Of a stretch of 5,588 nucleotides of DNA, positions 1-5,588 are shown piece after piece. The notes under the pieces are model-generated. The model was given only the letters and a program-made list of their open reading frames with translations. It ran no database searches and was not told where the DNA came from. The stretch spans positions 1 through 5,588 of the forward strand of contig JARCMB010000469.1 of the NCBI GenBank assembly GCA_030248825.1, written 5' to 3'. Origin of the DNA: Pseudanabaenaceae cyanobacterium MP8IB2.15 (GTDB lineage Bacteria > Cyanobacteriota > Cyanobacteriia > Pseudanabaenales > Pseudanabaenaceae). The first letter of the stretch is position 1; the number at the start of each line of letters is the position of its first letter. A program made the translations under genes and the position numbers.

Positions 1-386
1 ATCGCAAACAAGAAAGTTGCAGATGGGATGCCAGTGAGGATTTGACCGAGGAATCGCAACAGAATTTGGACGATAAACAAGACGATTTGCAAGAGAATCG
101 CTTGCATGGCATTAAAGCGAATGAAGTGATTGATTCGAGCACTTCTAATCACAAAAAAGAAGAGGCACATAAAAATCACAAATTCACCCGTGATGCCAAT
201 CTGAGGAATTACGGGGAAATTTAGGATATTCGCGAATACCCAAATGAAGGGAAAGAAGGGATAAACCAAAAGTGGAACTTGTTGAAACAGCGCTGCGCCA
301 AAGATTACGGCAGCAGACATCGGCAAAATGTAGGGCAAACTGCCATAAAGCCGATCGATTGGTTGTGTTGCTCCTCTCCATGTCAT
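1..386 (-). CDS. Tic20/Ycf60-family membrane protein, 3' part cut by the window edge
   Basis: The minus strand is open from an ATG at 386-384 through position 1, giving 128 codons with no stop, so the C-terminus lies outside the window. The protein starts MTWRGATQPIDRLYGSLPYI and has about four hydrophobic segments near residues 18-34, 38-56, 69-80 and 96-117. Between the third and fourth is the loop RSARINHFIRFNAMQAILL, which closely resembles the Tic20 family signature (RFN-MQAILL). The start is supported by AAAAGG eight bases upstream. In chloroplasts Tic20 is part of the inner-envelope protein import translocon; in cyanobacteria the role of its homologues is not settled, and an inner-membrane location is inferred from the segments. 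It lies downstream of clpP on the same strand but behind a strong terminator, so it probably has its own promoter between 387 and 463. Family assignment is by recall of conserved motifs. Confidence 0.82.
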   Translation of the reverse strand, partial: MTWRGATQPIDRLYGSLPYILPMSAAVIFGAALFQQVPLLVYPFFPFIWVFANILNFPVIPQIGITGEFVIFMCLFFFVIRSARINHFIRFNAMQAILLQIVLFIVQILLRFLGQILTGIPSATFLFA

Positions 387-394
387 ATTTTTTA

Positions 395-400
395 CCTTTT
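395..400 (-). promoter_or_regulatory. Ribosome binding site of the tic20-family gene
   Basis: On the minus strand AAAAGG lies eight bases before the ATG at 386-384. It fixes this start over the out-of-frame ATG at 381-379, which opens only a 65-codon shadow frame. Confidence 0.6.
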
Positions 401-463
401 GCCTGTAGTGGTTACGGATGAATTAACGATCCTGTTAATTAAGGATCATAAACGATCGAATCC

Positions 464-500
464 AAAAAAATCTGACAGCCCGAACATAGCACTGTCAGAT
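464..500 (-). terminator. Intrinsic terminator after clpP
   Basis: A perfect 9-bp inverted repeat, ATCTGACAG at 470-478 and CTGTCAGAT at 492-500, encloses a 13-base loop. On the minus strand the stem runs directly into seven T residues (complement of A464-A470, the first of which closes the stem). It begins 36 bases past the clpP stop codon and ends 77 bases before the tic20 start. This is a textbook rho-independent terminator for leftward transcription, and it separates clpP from the tic20-family gene. There is no T-tract on the plus-strand side. Confidence 0.88.
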
Positions 501-536
501 CTGGATCGGATTTCGATGTTTTAGGCGACCTAGCGA

Positions 537-1133
537 TTATGCCGCGAGCCCGATCGAAGGTCTTTGCACCACAACTTCATCGATCAGACCATAGGCTTGA
601 GCTTCTTTGGCTGACATAAAAAAGTCTCGATCGGTATCTTCAGCAAGCCGTTCGATCGGGCGACCCGTATGATAAGCCATCAGCTCAGTCAAACGGCTCT
701 TGTGATAAAGGATCTCCCTTGCTTGGAGCTCGATGTCTGTAGCTTGCCCCTGCGCGCCCCCAAGTGGCTGGTGAATCATAATTCTGGTGTGTGGCAGCGA
801 CATTCTTTTGCCTTTGGCTCCACCCGTGAGTAGAAACGCACCCATGCTGGCGGCGAGACCAACACAAATTGTCGAAACGTCGGGACGAATGTGCTGCATG
901 GTGTCATAGATGGCCATGCCAGCCGTGACCGACCCACCAGGTGAATTGATGTATAAGAAGATATCTTTTTCAGGATCTTCGGCTTCGAGGAAGAGCATTT
1001 GAGCAACGATCACATTTGAAACTGAGTCATCAACTTGCTGACCCAAGAAAATGATCCGCTCCCGCAGGAGGCGCGAGAAAATGTCGAAGGCGCGCTCACC
1101 ACGTCCAGATTGTTCAATAACGGTTGGGATCAT
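537..1133 (-). CDS. clpP: ATP-dependent Clp protease proteolytic subunit (ClpP1-type)
   Basis: This encodes the serine peptidase subunit that forms the barrel-shaped core of the Clp protease, degrading proteins fed in by an ATPase such as ClpC or ClpX in the cytosol. The 198-residue length is normal for the family. The catalytic triad is intact: Ser96 in GLAASMGAF, His121 in MIHQPLGG and Asp170 in DTDRDFF. The oxyanion/handle region YINSPGGSVTAGMAIYDTM (61-79) is also present. The N-terminus MIPTVIEQSGRGERAFDI resembles cyanobacterial ClpP1 paralogues rather than the shorter-headed or MPIG-type copies. It carries no obvious propeptide. The Shine-Dalgarno match before the ATG is poor (AAGAG very close to the start). 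Leftward transcription ends at the hairpin 464-500. The divergent neighbour at 1316 shares the 182-base upstream spacer. Cyanobacteria usually encode several clpP paralogues, so the exact number suffix is uncertain. Confidence 0.97.
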   Translation of the reverse strand: MIPTVIEQSGRGERAFDIFSRLLRERIIFLGQQVDDSVSNVIVAQMLFLEAEDPEKDIFLYINSPGGSVTAGMAIYDTMQHIRPDVSTICVGLAASMGAFLLTGGAKGKRMSLPHTRIMIHQPLGGAQGQATDIELQAREILYHKSRLTELMAYHTGRPIERLAEDTDRDFFMSAKEAQAYGLIDEVVVQRPSIGLAA

Positions 1134-1207
1134 AAACTCTTAGAGTAATTGGTGGTTCTTATTTTACCGCGCTCGATCGTAGCTTTAGCTGTACGGAAAA
1201 CCGACAG

Positions 1208-1243
1208 ACCTCACCCCTAACCCCTCTGCTTCGAGGAGAAGGG
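1208..1243. repeat. C-rich interspersed repeat with imperfect hairpin, in the clpP/ORF1316 spacer
   Basis: The stretch begins CCTCACCCCTAACCCCTCT and ends GAGGAGAAGGG. The right half folds imperfectly: CCC 1221-1223 with GGG 1241-1243, TCT 1225-1227 with AGA 1237-1239, and CT 1229-1230 with AG 1234-1235, around a three-base loop. Repeats of the form CTCACCCC-TAACCCC-TCTCC followed by a GGAGAGGGG-like half are common in intergenic regions of many cyanobacteria; this identification is from memory. Only one copy is in the window, so repetition cannot be shown here. It has no T-tract and is unlikely to be a terminator. Confidence 0.55.
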
Positions 1244-1301
1244 AACAGGAAAAATAAGAAAAGTCAGTGGCAATCTGCATTCCATGTCAAAATTGATCTG
1301 C

Positions 1302-1306
1302 AAGGA
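1302..1306 (+). promoter_or_regulatory. Ribosome binding site of ORF 1316-2314
   Basis: AAGGA lies nine bases before the ATG at 1316 and supports that start. No convincing -35/-10 pair is visible further upstream. Confidence 0.6.
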
Positions 1307-1315
1307 TGAAGCTAT

Positions 1316-2314
1316 ATGCCACGCTATCAAAGTCATTTGTTTAATTGGATCGATCGATCTTTGCCCGTGCAGTTAGGACGAAGGGTAAGGAAGTTTTATG
1401 AGCATTTAGCACAGGATCGGGTTAAGTCTGGGTTTGAGACAGCTTCAGGTTTTTGGGCTGAGATCGTCGAGCGAATTGGTAATCAAACCGCCAAAGTTTT
1501 TCTCTATCCTCTGTACGCATTGACGGAATCGGCGAAGCGGATCTATCCACAATTAAAATCTCAGCAGGTTAAAGTTCCTCTGCTCTTGCGCCCAGTCCAG
1601 CAGTTGATTGTGTGGGTAGAGCGAACGAGTTTGGCTCACGCGAATCGATCGAAGTCTAAGTCTGACAAGTTGTTTTTAGCAGTTTGGCAACAGCAGTTTC
1701 CAGATCGCGATCGACAAATTAGCCAGCAAACCGATCCGCAAATCTCAGATCGCAGCTATGAGCAGAAGCGAGAACGCATTCATCAGTTAATTAGAGATGC
1801 GATCGATTATTTTTTCGGCAAGAAATCATCGGGTAAGCAACTAGATTCGATCGATCGAGTCGAGTCAAAATCAGAGGAGAGCTGGCTGACGATGGCGGAT
1901 TTGTTTGGTGATGATAGTGGTCCCTGGCCGTATCCCGTAGCTCATTCTCATAAGCGAGAGTCAGATCGACTATCCACAAGTTCTGCTTGGGATGACGCTA
2001 GTTTAGCCCTGATCCAAAATGCTCAGCAGGGCGGTGTGTCGATCCATAAACCTCACGAGACTTCGACTAGTCATTTGTCTCGCCATGGCATTGAAGGCGA
2101 ATTTCCCACTGAAGATGAAACAGGAGGTCGGCGATCGCGTCCGATGCAAGCTTGGATCGAGACACAGGCAACTTTTCTCGGTTATGTCTATAATCCAATT
2201 ATGCAGTTTATTCTGTGGTTAGATCGGTTAATTGTGGCTCTGGAGCAATGGTTGATCCATCAATGGCAGCGCTCGGAAAAGATATTCCGAAAAATATTCG
2301 ATCGATCTGCTTGA
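1316..2314 (+). CDS. Uncharacterised cyanobacterial protein, 332 residues
   Basis: I do not recognise a named family, and no enzymatic motif is visible. The layout suggests two ordered ends around a variable middle. Residues 8-105 (LFNWIDRSLPVQLGRR, then FWAEIVERIG and VFLYPLYALTES) look helical and amphipathic. Residues 106-185 are polar, basic and rich in Ser, Gln, Asp and Arg. A short motif, SWLTMADLFGDDSGPWPYP (189-207), stands out as probably conserved. Residues 210-275 look disordered. The C-terminus, ATFLGYVYNPIMQFILWLD (285-303) followed by RLIVALEQWLIHQW, is Trp-rich and amphipathic and may touch a membrane, though there is no clear transmembrane helix or signal peptide. The motif order resembles hypothetical proteins I recall from other cyanobacteria. 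The ATG is supported by AAGGA. The stop at 2312-2314 is 81 bases before the next start. A HIP1 site lies inside the gene. Confidence 0.85.
   Translation: MPRYQSHLFNWIDRSLPVQLGRRVRKFYEHLAQDRVKSGFETASGFWAEIVERIGNQTAKVFLYPLYALTESAKRIYPQLKSQQVKVPLLLRPVQQLIVWVERTSLAHANRSKSKSDKLFLAVWQQQFPDRDRQISQQTDPQISDRSYEQKRERIHQLIRDAIDYFFGKKSSGKQLDSIDRVESKSEESWLTMADLFGDDSGPWPYPVAHSHKRESDRLSTSSAWDDASLALIQNAQQGGVSIHKPHETSTSHLSRHGIEGEFPTEDETGGRRSRPMQAWIETQATFLGYVYNPIMQFILWLDRLIVALEQWLIHQWQRSEKIFRKIFDRSA
2131..2138. repeat. HIP1 octamer GCGATCGC
   Basis: Perfect copy of the cyanobacterial highly iterated palindrome, inside the coding region of the 332-residue protein. Confidence 0.8.
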
Positions 2315-2382
2315 CACCTTTGCTGTTTAATCGCGAAACTATTAGTAGGTGAGTATCTTGCCGACAACTAACCTTATTTTTT

Positions 2383-2386
2383 GGAG
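2383..2386 (+). promoter_or_regulatory. Ribosome binding site that sets the start of the DUF4189 gene
   Basis: GGAG lies nine bases before the ATG at 2396. The in-frame TTG at 2381 overlaps this site and cannot be the start served by it, so the ATG is preferred. Confidence 0.65.
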
Positions 2387-2395
2387 ACTATCACG

Positions 2396-2800
2396 ATGAT
2401 TGGTAAATTCTGTAGTCAAATCACCCGAAATCTTGTCTGTGCAGGGCTGATGGCGATCCCTATGGTGACACTGGCGGCGACAAGTGCTCTAGCCGATGAC
2501 TCTTTTGGGGCGATCGCTCGATCGCGTGCTACTGGTGATAAGGGATATGCTTGGAATTACAGCAGTCGCTCCCAAGCCGAACGTAAGGCGATCGGTGAAT
2601 GTAATAAGGTTTCTGATTCTGGCGACTGTCGCGCTCTAGTCTGGTTTAAAAATGCTTGCGGCAGCATTGCCGAATCTAACGATGGTGGGGCTGGGACTGG
2701 TTGGGGTTCTAATGAAGCTTTGGCAGAACGTTATGCGCTGGAATCTTGTAGCGGTATCGGTCGTGGCTGTGAAGTCTCCAGAACAATCTGCACCGAATAA
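2396..2800 (+). CDS. Secreted DUF4189-type small protein
   Basis: From the ATG at 2396 the protein has 134 residues. The first 33 form a signal peptide: basic Lys/Arg near the start, a hydrophobic core (LVCAGLMAIPMVTLA) and an ALA cleavage motif before Asp34-Asp35. The mature part, about 101 residues, follows the DUF4189 pattern: FGAIARSRATGDKGYAW near its start, an SRSQAERKAIGEC segment, CRALVWFKNACGSIA, a Gly-rich stretch, then EALAERYALESC and a Cys-containing C-terminus. It has six cysteines, which would allow three disulfides outside the cytoplasm (inference). The AER-A-C segment appears twice (SQAERKAIGEC and LAERYALESC), suggesting an internal duplication. The family has no agreed function. 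The gene ends 10 bases before thiL and may be co-transcribed with it, although no functional tie is obvious. Confidence 0.85.
   Translation: MIGKFCSQITRNLVCAGLMAIPMVTLAATSALADDSFGAIARSRATGDKGYAWNYSSRSQAERKAIGECNKVSDSGDCRALVWFKNACGSIAESNDGGAGTGWGSNEALAERYALESCSGIGRGCEVSRTICTE
2510..2517. repeat. HIP1 octamer GCGATCGC
   Basis: Perfect HIP1 copy at the start of the mature part of the DUF4189 protein, encoding part of GAIARS, with a second CGATCG immediately after it. Confidence 0.8.
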
Positions 2801-2810
2801 TCATTACTAA

Positions 2811-3766
2811 ATGACACAGTTTGTCAGAGACTTGGGCGAGCATGGGCTTTTGCAGCTATTTCGCCCTTTTTGTAGCGATCTAGTTGGTGATGATGCTGCC
2901 TTGCTCGGCGCGATGCCGATCGATCGAGAGCTGGTGGTAACAACAGATATTTTGATTGATGGCGTACATTTTAGTCCTGTCACAACTAGTCCCCAAGATG
3001 TTGGTTGGCGCGCCGCCGCCGCAAATTTGTCGGACTTAGCCGCGATGGGGCAATGCCTTGGGGGGTGGTGATCGCTGTAGGGTTGCCACCTGAAACCCCT
3101 GTAGAGTGGATTACATCCGTATATCAAGGTTTTACGGATTGCCTCAAGCAATATGGCACAGCACTTGTTGGCGGCGATACGGTTCGATCGACTGTGATTA
3201 CACTCTCGGTTACGGCGTTTGGGCAGGTACAGCGAGATCGAGTGATTCAACGCCACACAGCTCAGATCGGGGATGCGATCTTAATTACAGGCCCACATGG
3301 CTTGTCAAAAGCAGGATTAGAATTACTCCTACATCCTGAACTGGGTGAGAAACTTGCATCTGAGTCGATCGACTTACTGCACAAAGCCCATCAACGTCCC
3401 CAACCTCGTTTGGATGTACCGCCCTCGATCTGGCAATTTTGCGATCGAGCTAGTGGGATGGACAGTAGCGATGGTTTAGCCGATGCGATCGACCAAATCT
3501 GTAAAGCTAGTGGTGTGGGGGCGAGACTAGACTGGTCAGCAATTCCGATTCCAGAGTCGATCGAGTTAATCGCGGGCGATCGATCGATCGACTGGGTGCT
3601 ATACGGTGGTGAGGACTTTGAGTTAGTTCTATGTCTCGCACCAGATGCAGCTCGATCTCTGCTCAACTTAATTCCCAATGCCGCGATCATCGGTGAAGCG
3701 ATCTCAGGTAATAGTGGTGAAGGTTTCGATCGAATCGATCGATTTCGATCGTTCCAACACTTCTAA
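2811..3766 (+). pseudogene. thiL: Thiamine-monophosphate kinase, interrupted by a one-base frameshift
   Basis: ThiL phosphorylates thiamine monophosphate with ATP to give thiamine diphosphate, the last step of the pathway, in the cytosol. The gene is complete at both ends but split: the first frame runs 2811-3071 and the second continues to 3766. Adding one G to the run at 3047-3050 restores AAMGAMPWGVVIAVGLPPE and a 318-residue protein, the usual family length. In the repaired protein the expected motifs are all present: GDD at 26-28, TTD 44-46 and GVHF 51-54 (metal and nucleotide site), NLSDLAAMG 72-80, GGDT 121-124, MDSSDGL 217-223 and YGGEDFEL 265-272. The C-terminus FQHF fits cyanobacterial ThiL as I recall it. 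No strong Shine-Dalgarno precedes the ATG, which sits 10 bases after the DUF4189 stop. Because both halves keep every motif, a homopolymer sequencing error or a very recent mutation is likelier than an old pseudogene. Confidence 0.93.
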
Positions 3767-3965
3767 ACCAAATTCTTTAGTTTTAAATCTTGCCACGATC
3801 GAGCTTAAAATAAGTTGGTTGCTAACAGCTAATAGCCCAATCCTCGATCGCGCTTTAAACAAGAAAATATCATGGAATATCGTATTTCGGTTTGAGAATG
3901 TTTAGGGGAAACAATTTTGGGATTTAATAGTCATTAGCCTTAGAAGCAATACCTTTCAGGCAATT

Positions 3966-4517
3966 ATGAAAAAGCTATTGGCGTGTTTGTTTAGTGTGAG
4001 CTTATTATGTGGTAGCTGCCAGTCTCTGCAACAGACAGTTAACGATCGAGTTACGCCAAGCTTAAGTGAAAAGCTCAGTCCTGCGATCATTGCCGCAAAA
4101 GCTGAGTTGCCACCTCCTGTTCAGCCGAAAAAGCTAAAGCTGCTAACTAAAACTCCAGTTAAAACTACAGCGATCAAGATTTTTCGAGCTGACGATCTCT
4201 GCCAAAATTTGGTCGCCGAAACCAAACAAATACCCAAAGAAGCAAGTGAGAAAATGGTGGCAGTGACCTTAAAAGACGTACTTGAGCAACAAGTTATTTC
4301 TGATTTTAAGGTTAAAGGCTACGACGTAAAATTGGATAACGGCGTTGCGACCGTAGACATTAAAGTCGATCCCAGTTCAGAACGGCGGATTACTTCCCTA
4401 TCAAGTTGTGAGCAATTCGCTCTTTTTAAGTCGATCGAAGCGACTTTAACTAAAAACAGCTCTCTAGATGTCTACGAAGTCAGGTTTACCCAGTCAGGAC
4501 AGGAAGTTTATCTGTAG
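3966..4517 (+). CDS. GerMN-like probable lipoprotein
   Basis: The 183-residue protein starts with a short export signal (MKKLLACLFSVSLLCGSC). Cys18, after L-C-G-S, could be a lipidation site, but Cys at -3 is not the standard lipobox, so plain secretion is possible. Residues 19-65 form a Pro/Lys-rich linker. From about residue 69 the sequence fits a GerMN-like domain: a first strand (AIKIFRADDLC), then a VAVTLKDVLEQQVISDF helix, then GVATVDIKVDPSSERRITSLSSCEQ, then FALFKSIEATLT and a last strand (VYEVRFTQSGQEVYL). GerMN domains were named in spore-forming bacteria but occur widely in exported envelope proteins; cyanobacteria do not sporulate in that way. The start is supported only by a short AGG five bases upstream. 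There is a 199-base gap after thiL and 129 bases before the next gene. Function is not known; domain call by pattern recall. Confidence 0.72.
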   Translation: MKKLLACLFSVSLLCGSCQSLQQTVNDRVTPSLSEKLSPAIIAAKAELPPPVQPKKLKLLTKTPVKTTAIKIFRADDLCQNLVAETKQIPKEASEKMVAVTLKDVLEQQVISDFKVKGYDVKLDNGVATVDIKVDPSSERRITSLSSCEQFALFKSIEATLTKNSSLDVYEVRFTQSGQEVYL

Positions 4518-4563
4518 AAAGTTTAGCCGCGAATAATCACCGCTTGGATTTTCTGATGATTCT

Positions 4564-4592
4564 TTACAGCCTTTTAAATTGGATTGCTGTAA
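4564..4592. repeat. Inverted repeat in the spacer between the GerMN-like and SPOR-like genes
   Basis: TTACAGC at 4564-4570 and GCTGTAA at 4586-4592 form a perfect 7-bp inverted repeat around a 15-base loop. There is no T-tract on either side, so a terminator is doubtful; an operator or a weak hairpin are alternatives. The next gene starts 54 bases downstream. Confidence 0.4.
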
Positions 4593-4646
4593 TTGCTGAT
4601 TGGATACTATGATTTGCTACATGAAGTTGCGTAGGCAAGCCAGATT

Positions 4647-5483
4647 ATGCATAGTCGCCTGGGTTTATCAGTTGCATTGTCAGTTACATTTTCATTAACC
4701 TTGAGTCTGTTCGGCGATCGGGCTTTTGCTCAGATTGCCACACCAACAGCGTCTTGTGAGCAGTTGAGCCGATCTAGATATATGGTGCTTGTCAGTAACC
4801 CTATTTATACTGCCATACCTCAATATTTGTCGATCGCGGCAGCACCATGTACCTATTTGTCACAGTCCGTCACTTCTTTTGGCTATTTTAATAGTATCGA
4901 TGCTTCGGCTTTTAGGGTGAATCAGTTACGTCAGCTTGGCTTTGACGCGATCGCGCAGTCTTTCTCGCCTGGTACACCCATCCCTAACCAGATTGCAGGC
5001 GTATCCGTGATTGCCGAGCCTTCGTCCATAAATCCCATGCTCTCACTTCAACAAGTTTCCGCAATTACAGGCATCAATGCTCAATCCGCCGCTTTTAACA
5101 ATCGTCAGGTAGTTTTGGCAGCACCGTTGGTGAGTGTGAACACTGCCAATAATCTCGTGAGTTCGCTGCGTAGTCGTGGATTTAGTTCTGATTATGTCGA
5201 TCCGCGAGCCATTCAAGCTCTCAATGCTTTTCCGCCTGTAGTAACACCAATCCCAGATCCCAACCCTGGCAATATCTCTGGGGGGAAATTCAAGCTTCTT
5301 TTACCTGTAGTGTCTAATGCTTCTCTGATCCAGATTAGGCAAGAGTTTCCTAGTGCGACCACCCGTTTGTATCAGAGAAAGAGATACGCTCAAGTTGCCA
5401 GCTACATCGATCGATTTAGTGCCAGTCGAGAACGCGATCGAGTTTTAGTTCGTTATCCTGGTTCGATCGTAATTTTAGATTAA
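4647..5483 (+). CDS. Exported protein with three SPOR-like modules
   Basis: The 278-residue protein has a signal peptide ending AFA before Gln29, so it should be outside the cytoplasm. The mature part holds three segments of similar plan: a strand, a Pro/Ser linker, a second strand, a helix with a Leu-Arg core, and a closing strand. They are about 45-106 (YMVLVSN to FDAIAQSF), 118-186 (GVSVIAEP to FSSDYVDP) and 214-277 (KFKLLLPVV to SIVIL). The first two share a helix ending LRQLGF or LRSRGF, the usual SPOR-domain end. A Pro-rich hinge (196-209) precedes module three, the most diverged. SPOR domains bind peptidoglycan lacking side chains in other bacteria; whether these do is unknown. The ATG at 4647 is the first possible start after an in-frame TAG at 4632-4634; the Shine-Dalgarno match is weak. 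The gene is intact. No named family is claimed. Confidence 0.78.
   Translation: MHSRLGLSVALSVTFSLTLSLFGDRAFAQIATPTASCEQLSRSRYMVLVSNPIYTAIPQYLSIAAAPCTYLSQSVTSFGYFNSIDASAFRVNQLRQLGFDAIAQSFSPGTPIPNQIAGVSVIAEPSSINPMLSLQQVSAITGINAQSAAFNNRQVVLAAPLVSVNTANNLVSSLRSRGFSSDYVDPRAIQALNAFPPVVTPIPDPNPGNISGGKFKLLLPVVSNASLIQIRQEFPSATTRLYQRKRYAQVASYIDRFSASRERDRVLVRYPGSIVILD
4947..4954. repeat. HIP1 octamer GCGATCGC
   Basis: Perfect HIP1 copy inside the first SPOR-like module, encoding part of FDAIAQ. Confidence 0.8.
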
Positions 5484-5588
5484 AACCCACATTCCGCTCG
5501 TAATGGAAGGTAAAAAATAATTAAGAAACAGGTGCAGGGAGAAGATAGTAGCGTTGGCAGGAGAGAGGGAAGAAATTTAGGATATGAA

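Noticed and set aside
42..224. Plus-strand 60-codon frame and the 184-381 minus-strand 65-codon frame
   Set aside because: Both overlap the tic20-family gene in other frames and show no family features.
217..229. 13-base direct repeat AAATTTAGGATAT, also at 5573-5585
   Set aside because: A repeat of this length is plausible by chance in an AT-rich 5.6-kb window, and neither copy has element-like flanks.
428..447. 6-bp inverted repeat GATCCT / AGGATC upstream of the tic20-family gene
   Set aside because: Short, AT-rich loop, no T-tract; could be chance. A TATGAT-like -10 nearby (complement of 445-450) lacks a matching -35.
2311..2345. Perfect TTGACA (2311-2316) overlapping the stop of the 332-residue gene, possible -35 for the DUF4189 gene
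   Set aside because: No good -10 at 16-18 bases; the nearest AT-rich hexamers are 20 or more bases away, so a promoter is not supported.
2807..3256. Minus-strand open frame of 149 codons
   Set aside because: It lies opposite thiL, has a low-complexity basic composition, and the plus-strand reading carries all ThiL motifs.
3391..3690. Minus-strand 99-codon frame opposite thiL
   Set aside because: Shadow of a well-supported gene; created partly by CGATCG-rich sequence, which is open on both strands.
3815..3840. Bulged hairpin TTGG-GCTA / TAGC-CCAA after thiL
   Set aside because: Only two 4-bp arms with a bulge and no T-tract; too weak to call a terminator.
3678..3905. Plus-strand 75-codon frame overlapping the end of thiL
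   Set aside because: No ribosome binding site and no recognisable features; half of it is thiL in another frame and the rest is AT-rich spacer.
5484..5588. Purine-rich tail with an ATG at 5584
   Set aside because: AGG lies too close to the ATG and no coding sequence follows within the window, so no gene start can be claimed.

Overview
The window looks like chromosomal DNA of a cyanobacterium. By eye, CGATCG occurs about 40 times in 5.6 kb (one or two expected by chance), and three sites extend to the HIP1 octamer GCGATCGC, the known cyanobacterial interspersed palindrome. Gene content agrees: a Tic20/Ycf60-family membrane protein, a ClpP1-type protease subunit, ThiL, and several exported proteins resembling cyanobacterial families. 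I cannot name the genus.

Layout. The left fifth reads on the minus strand. clpP (1133 to 537) is followed by a clear intrinsic terminator (500 to 464), then a tic20-family gene starts at 386 and runs off the left edge, open through position 1. From 1316 onward everything reads on the plus strand: an uncharacterised 332-residue protein (1316-2314), a small secreted DUF4189-type protein (2396-2800), thiL split by a one-base frameshift (2811-3766), a GerMN-like probable lipoprotein (3966-4517), and an exported protein built of three degenerate SPOR-like modules (4647-5483). The divergent spacer 1134-1315 carries a C-rich repeat of a type common in cyanobacteria. The last 105 bases show no gene I can support.

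How the genes relate. clpP supplies the core of the Clp protease. thiL makes the last step to thiamine diphosphate and lies 10 bases after the DUF4189 gene, so the two may be co-transcribed. The last two genes both encode exported proteins with folds first named from sporulation or cell-envelope proteins; a shared envelope role is plausible but not shown. I see no mobile element, CRISPR array, tRNA, rRNA, defence cassette or biosynthetic cluster. No previously undescribed multi-gene system is evident. The points most worth checking are the thiL frameshift, the three-module SPOR-like protein, the uncharacterised 332-residue protein, and the partial tic20 gene at the edge.
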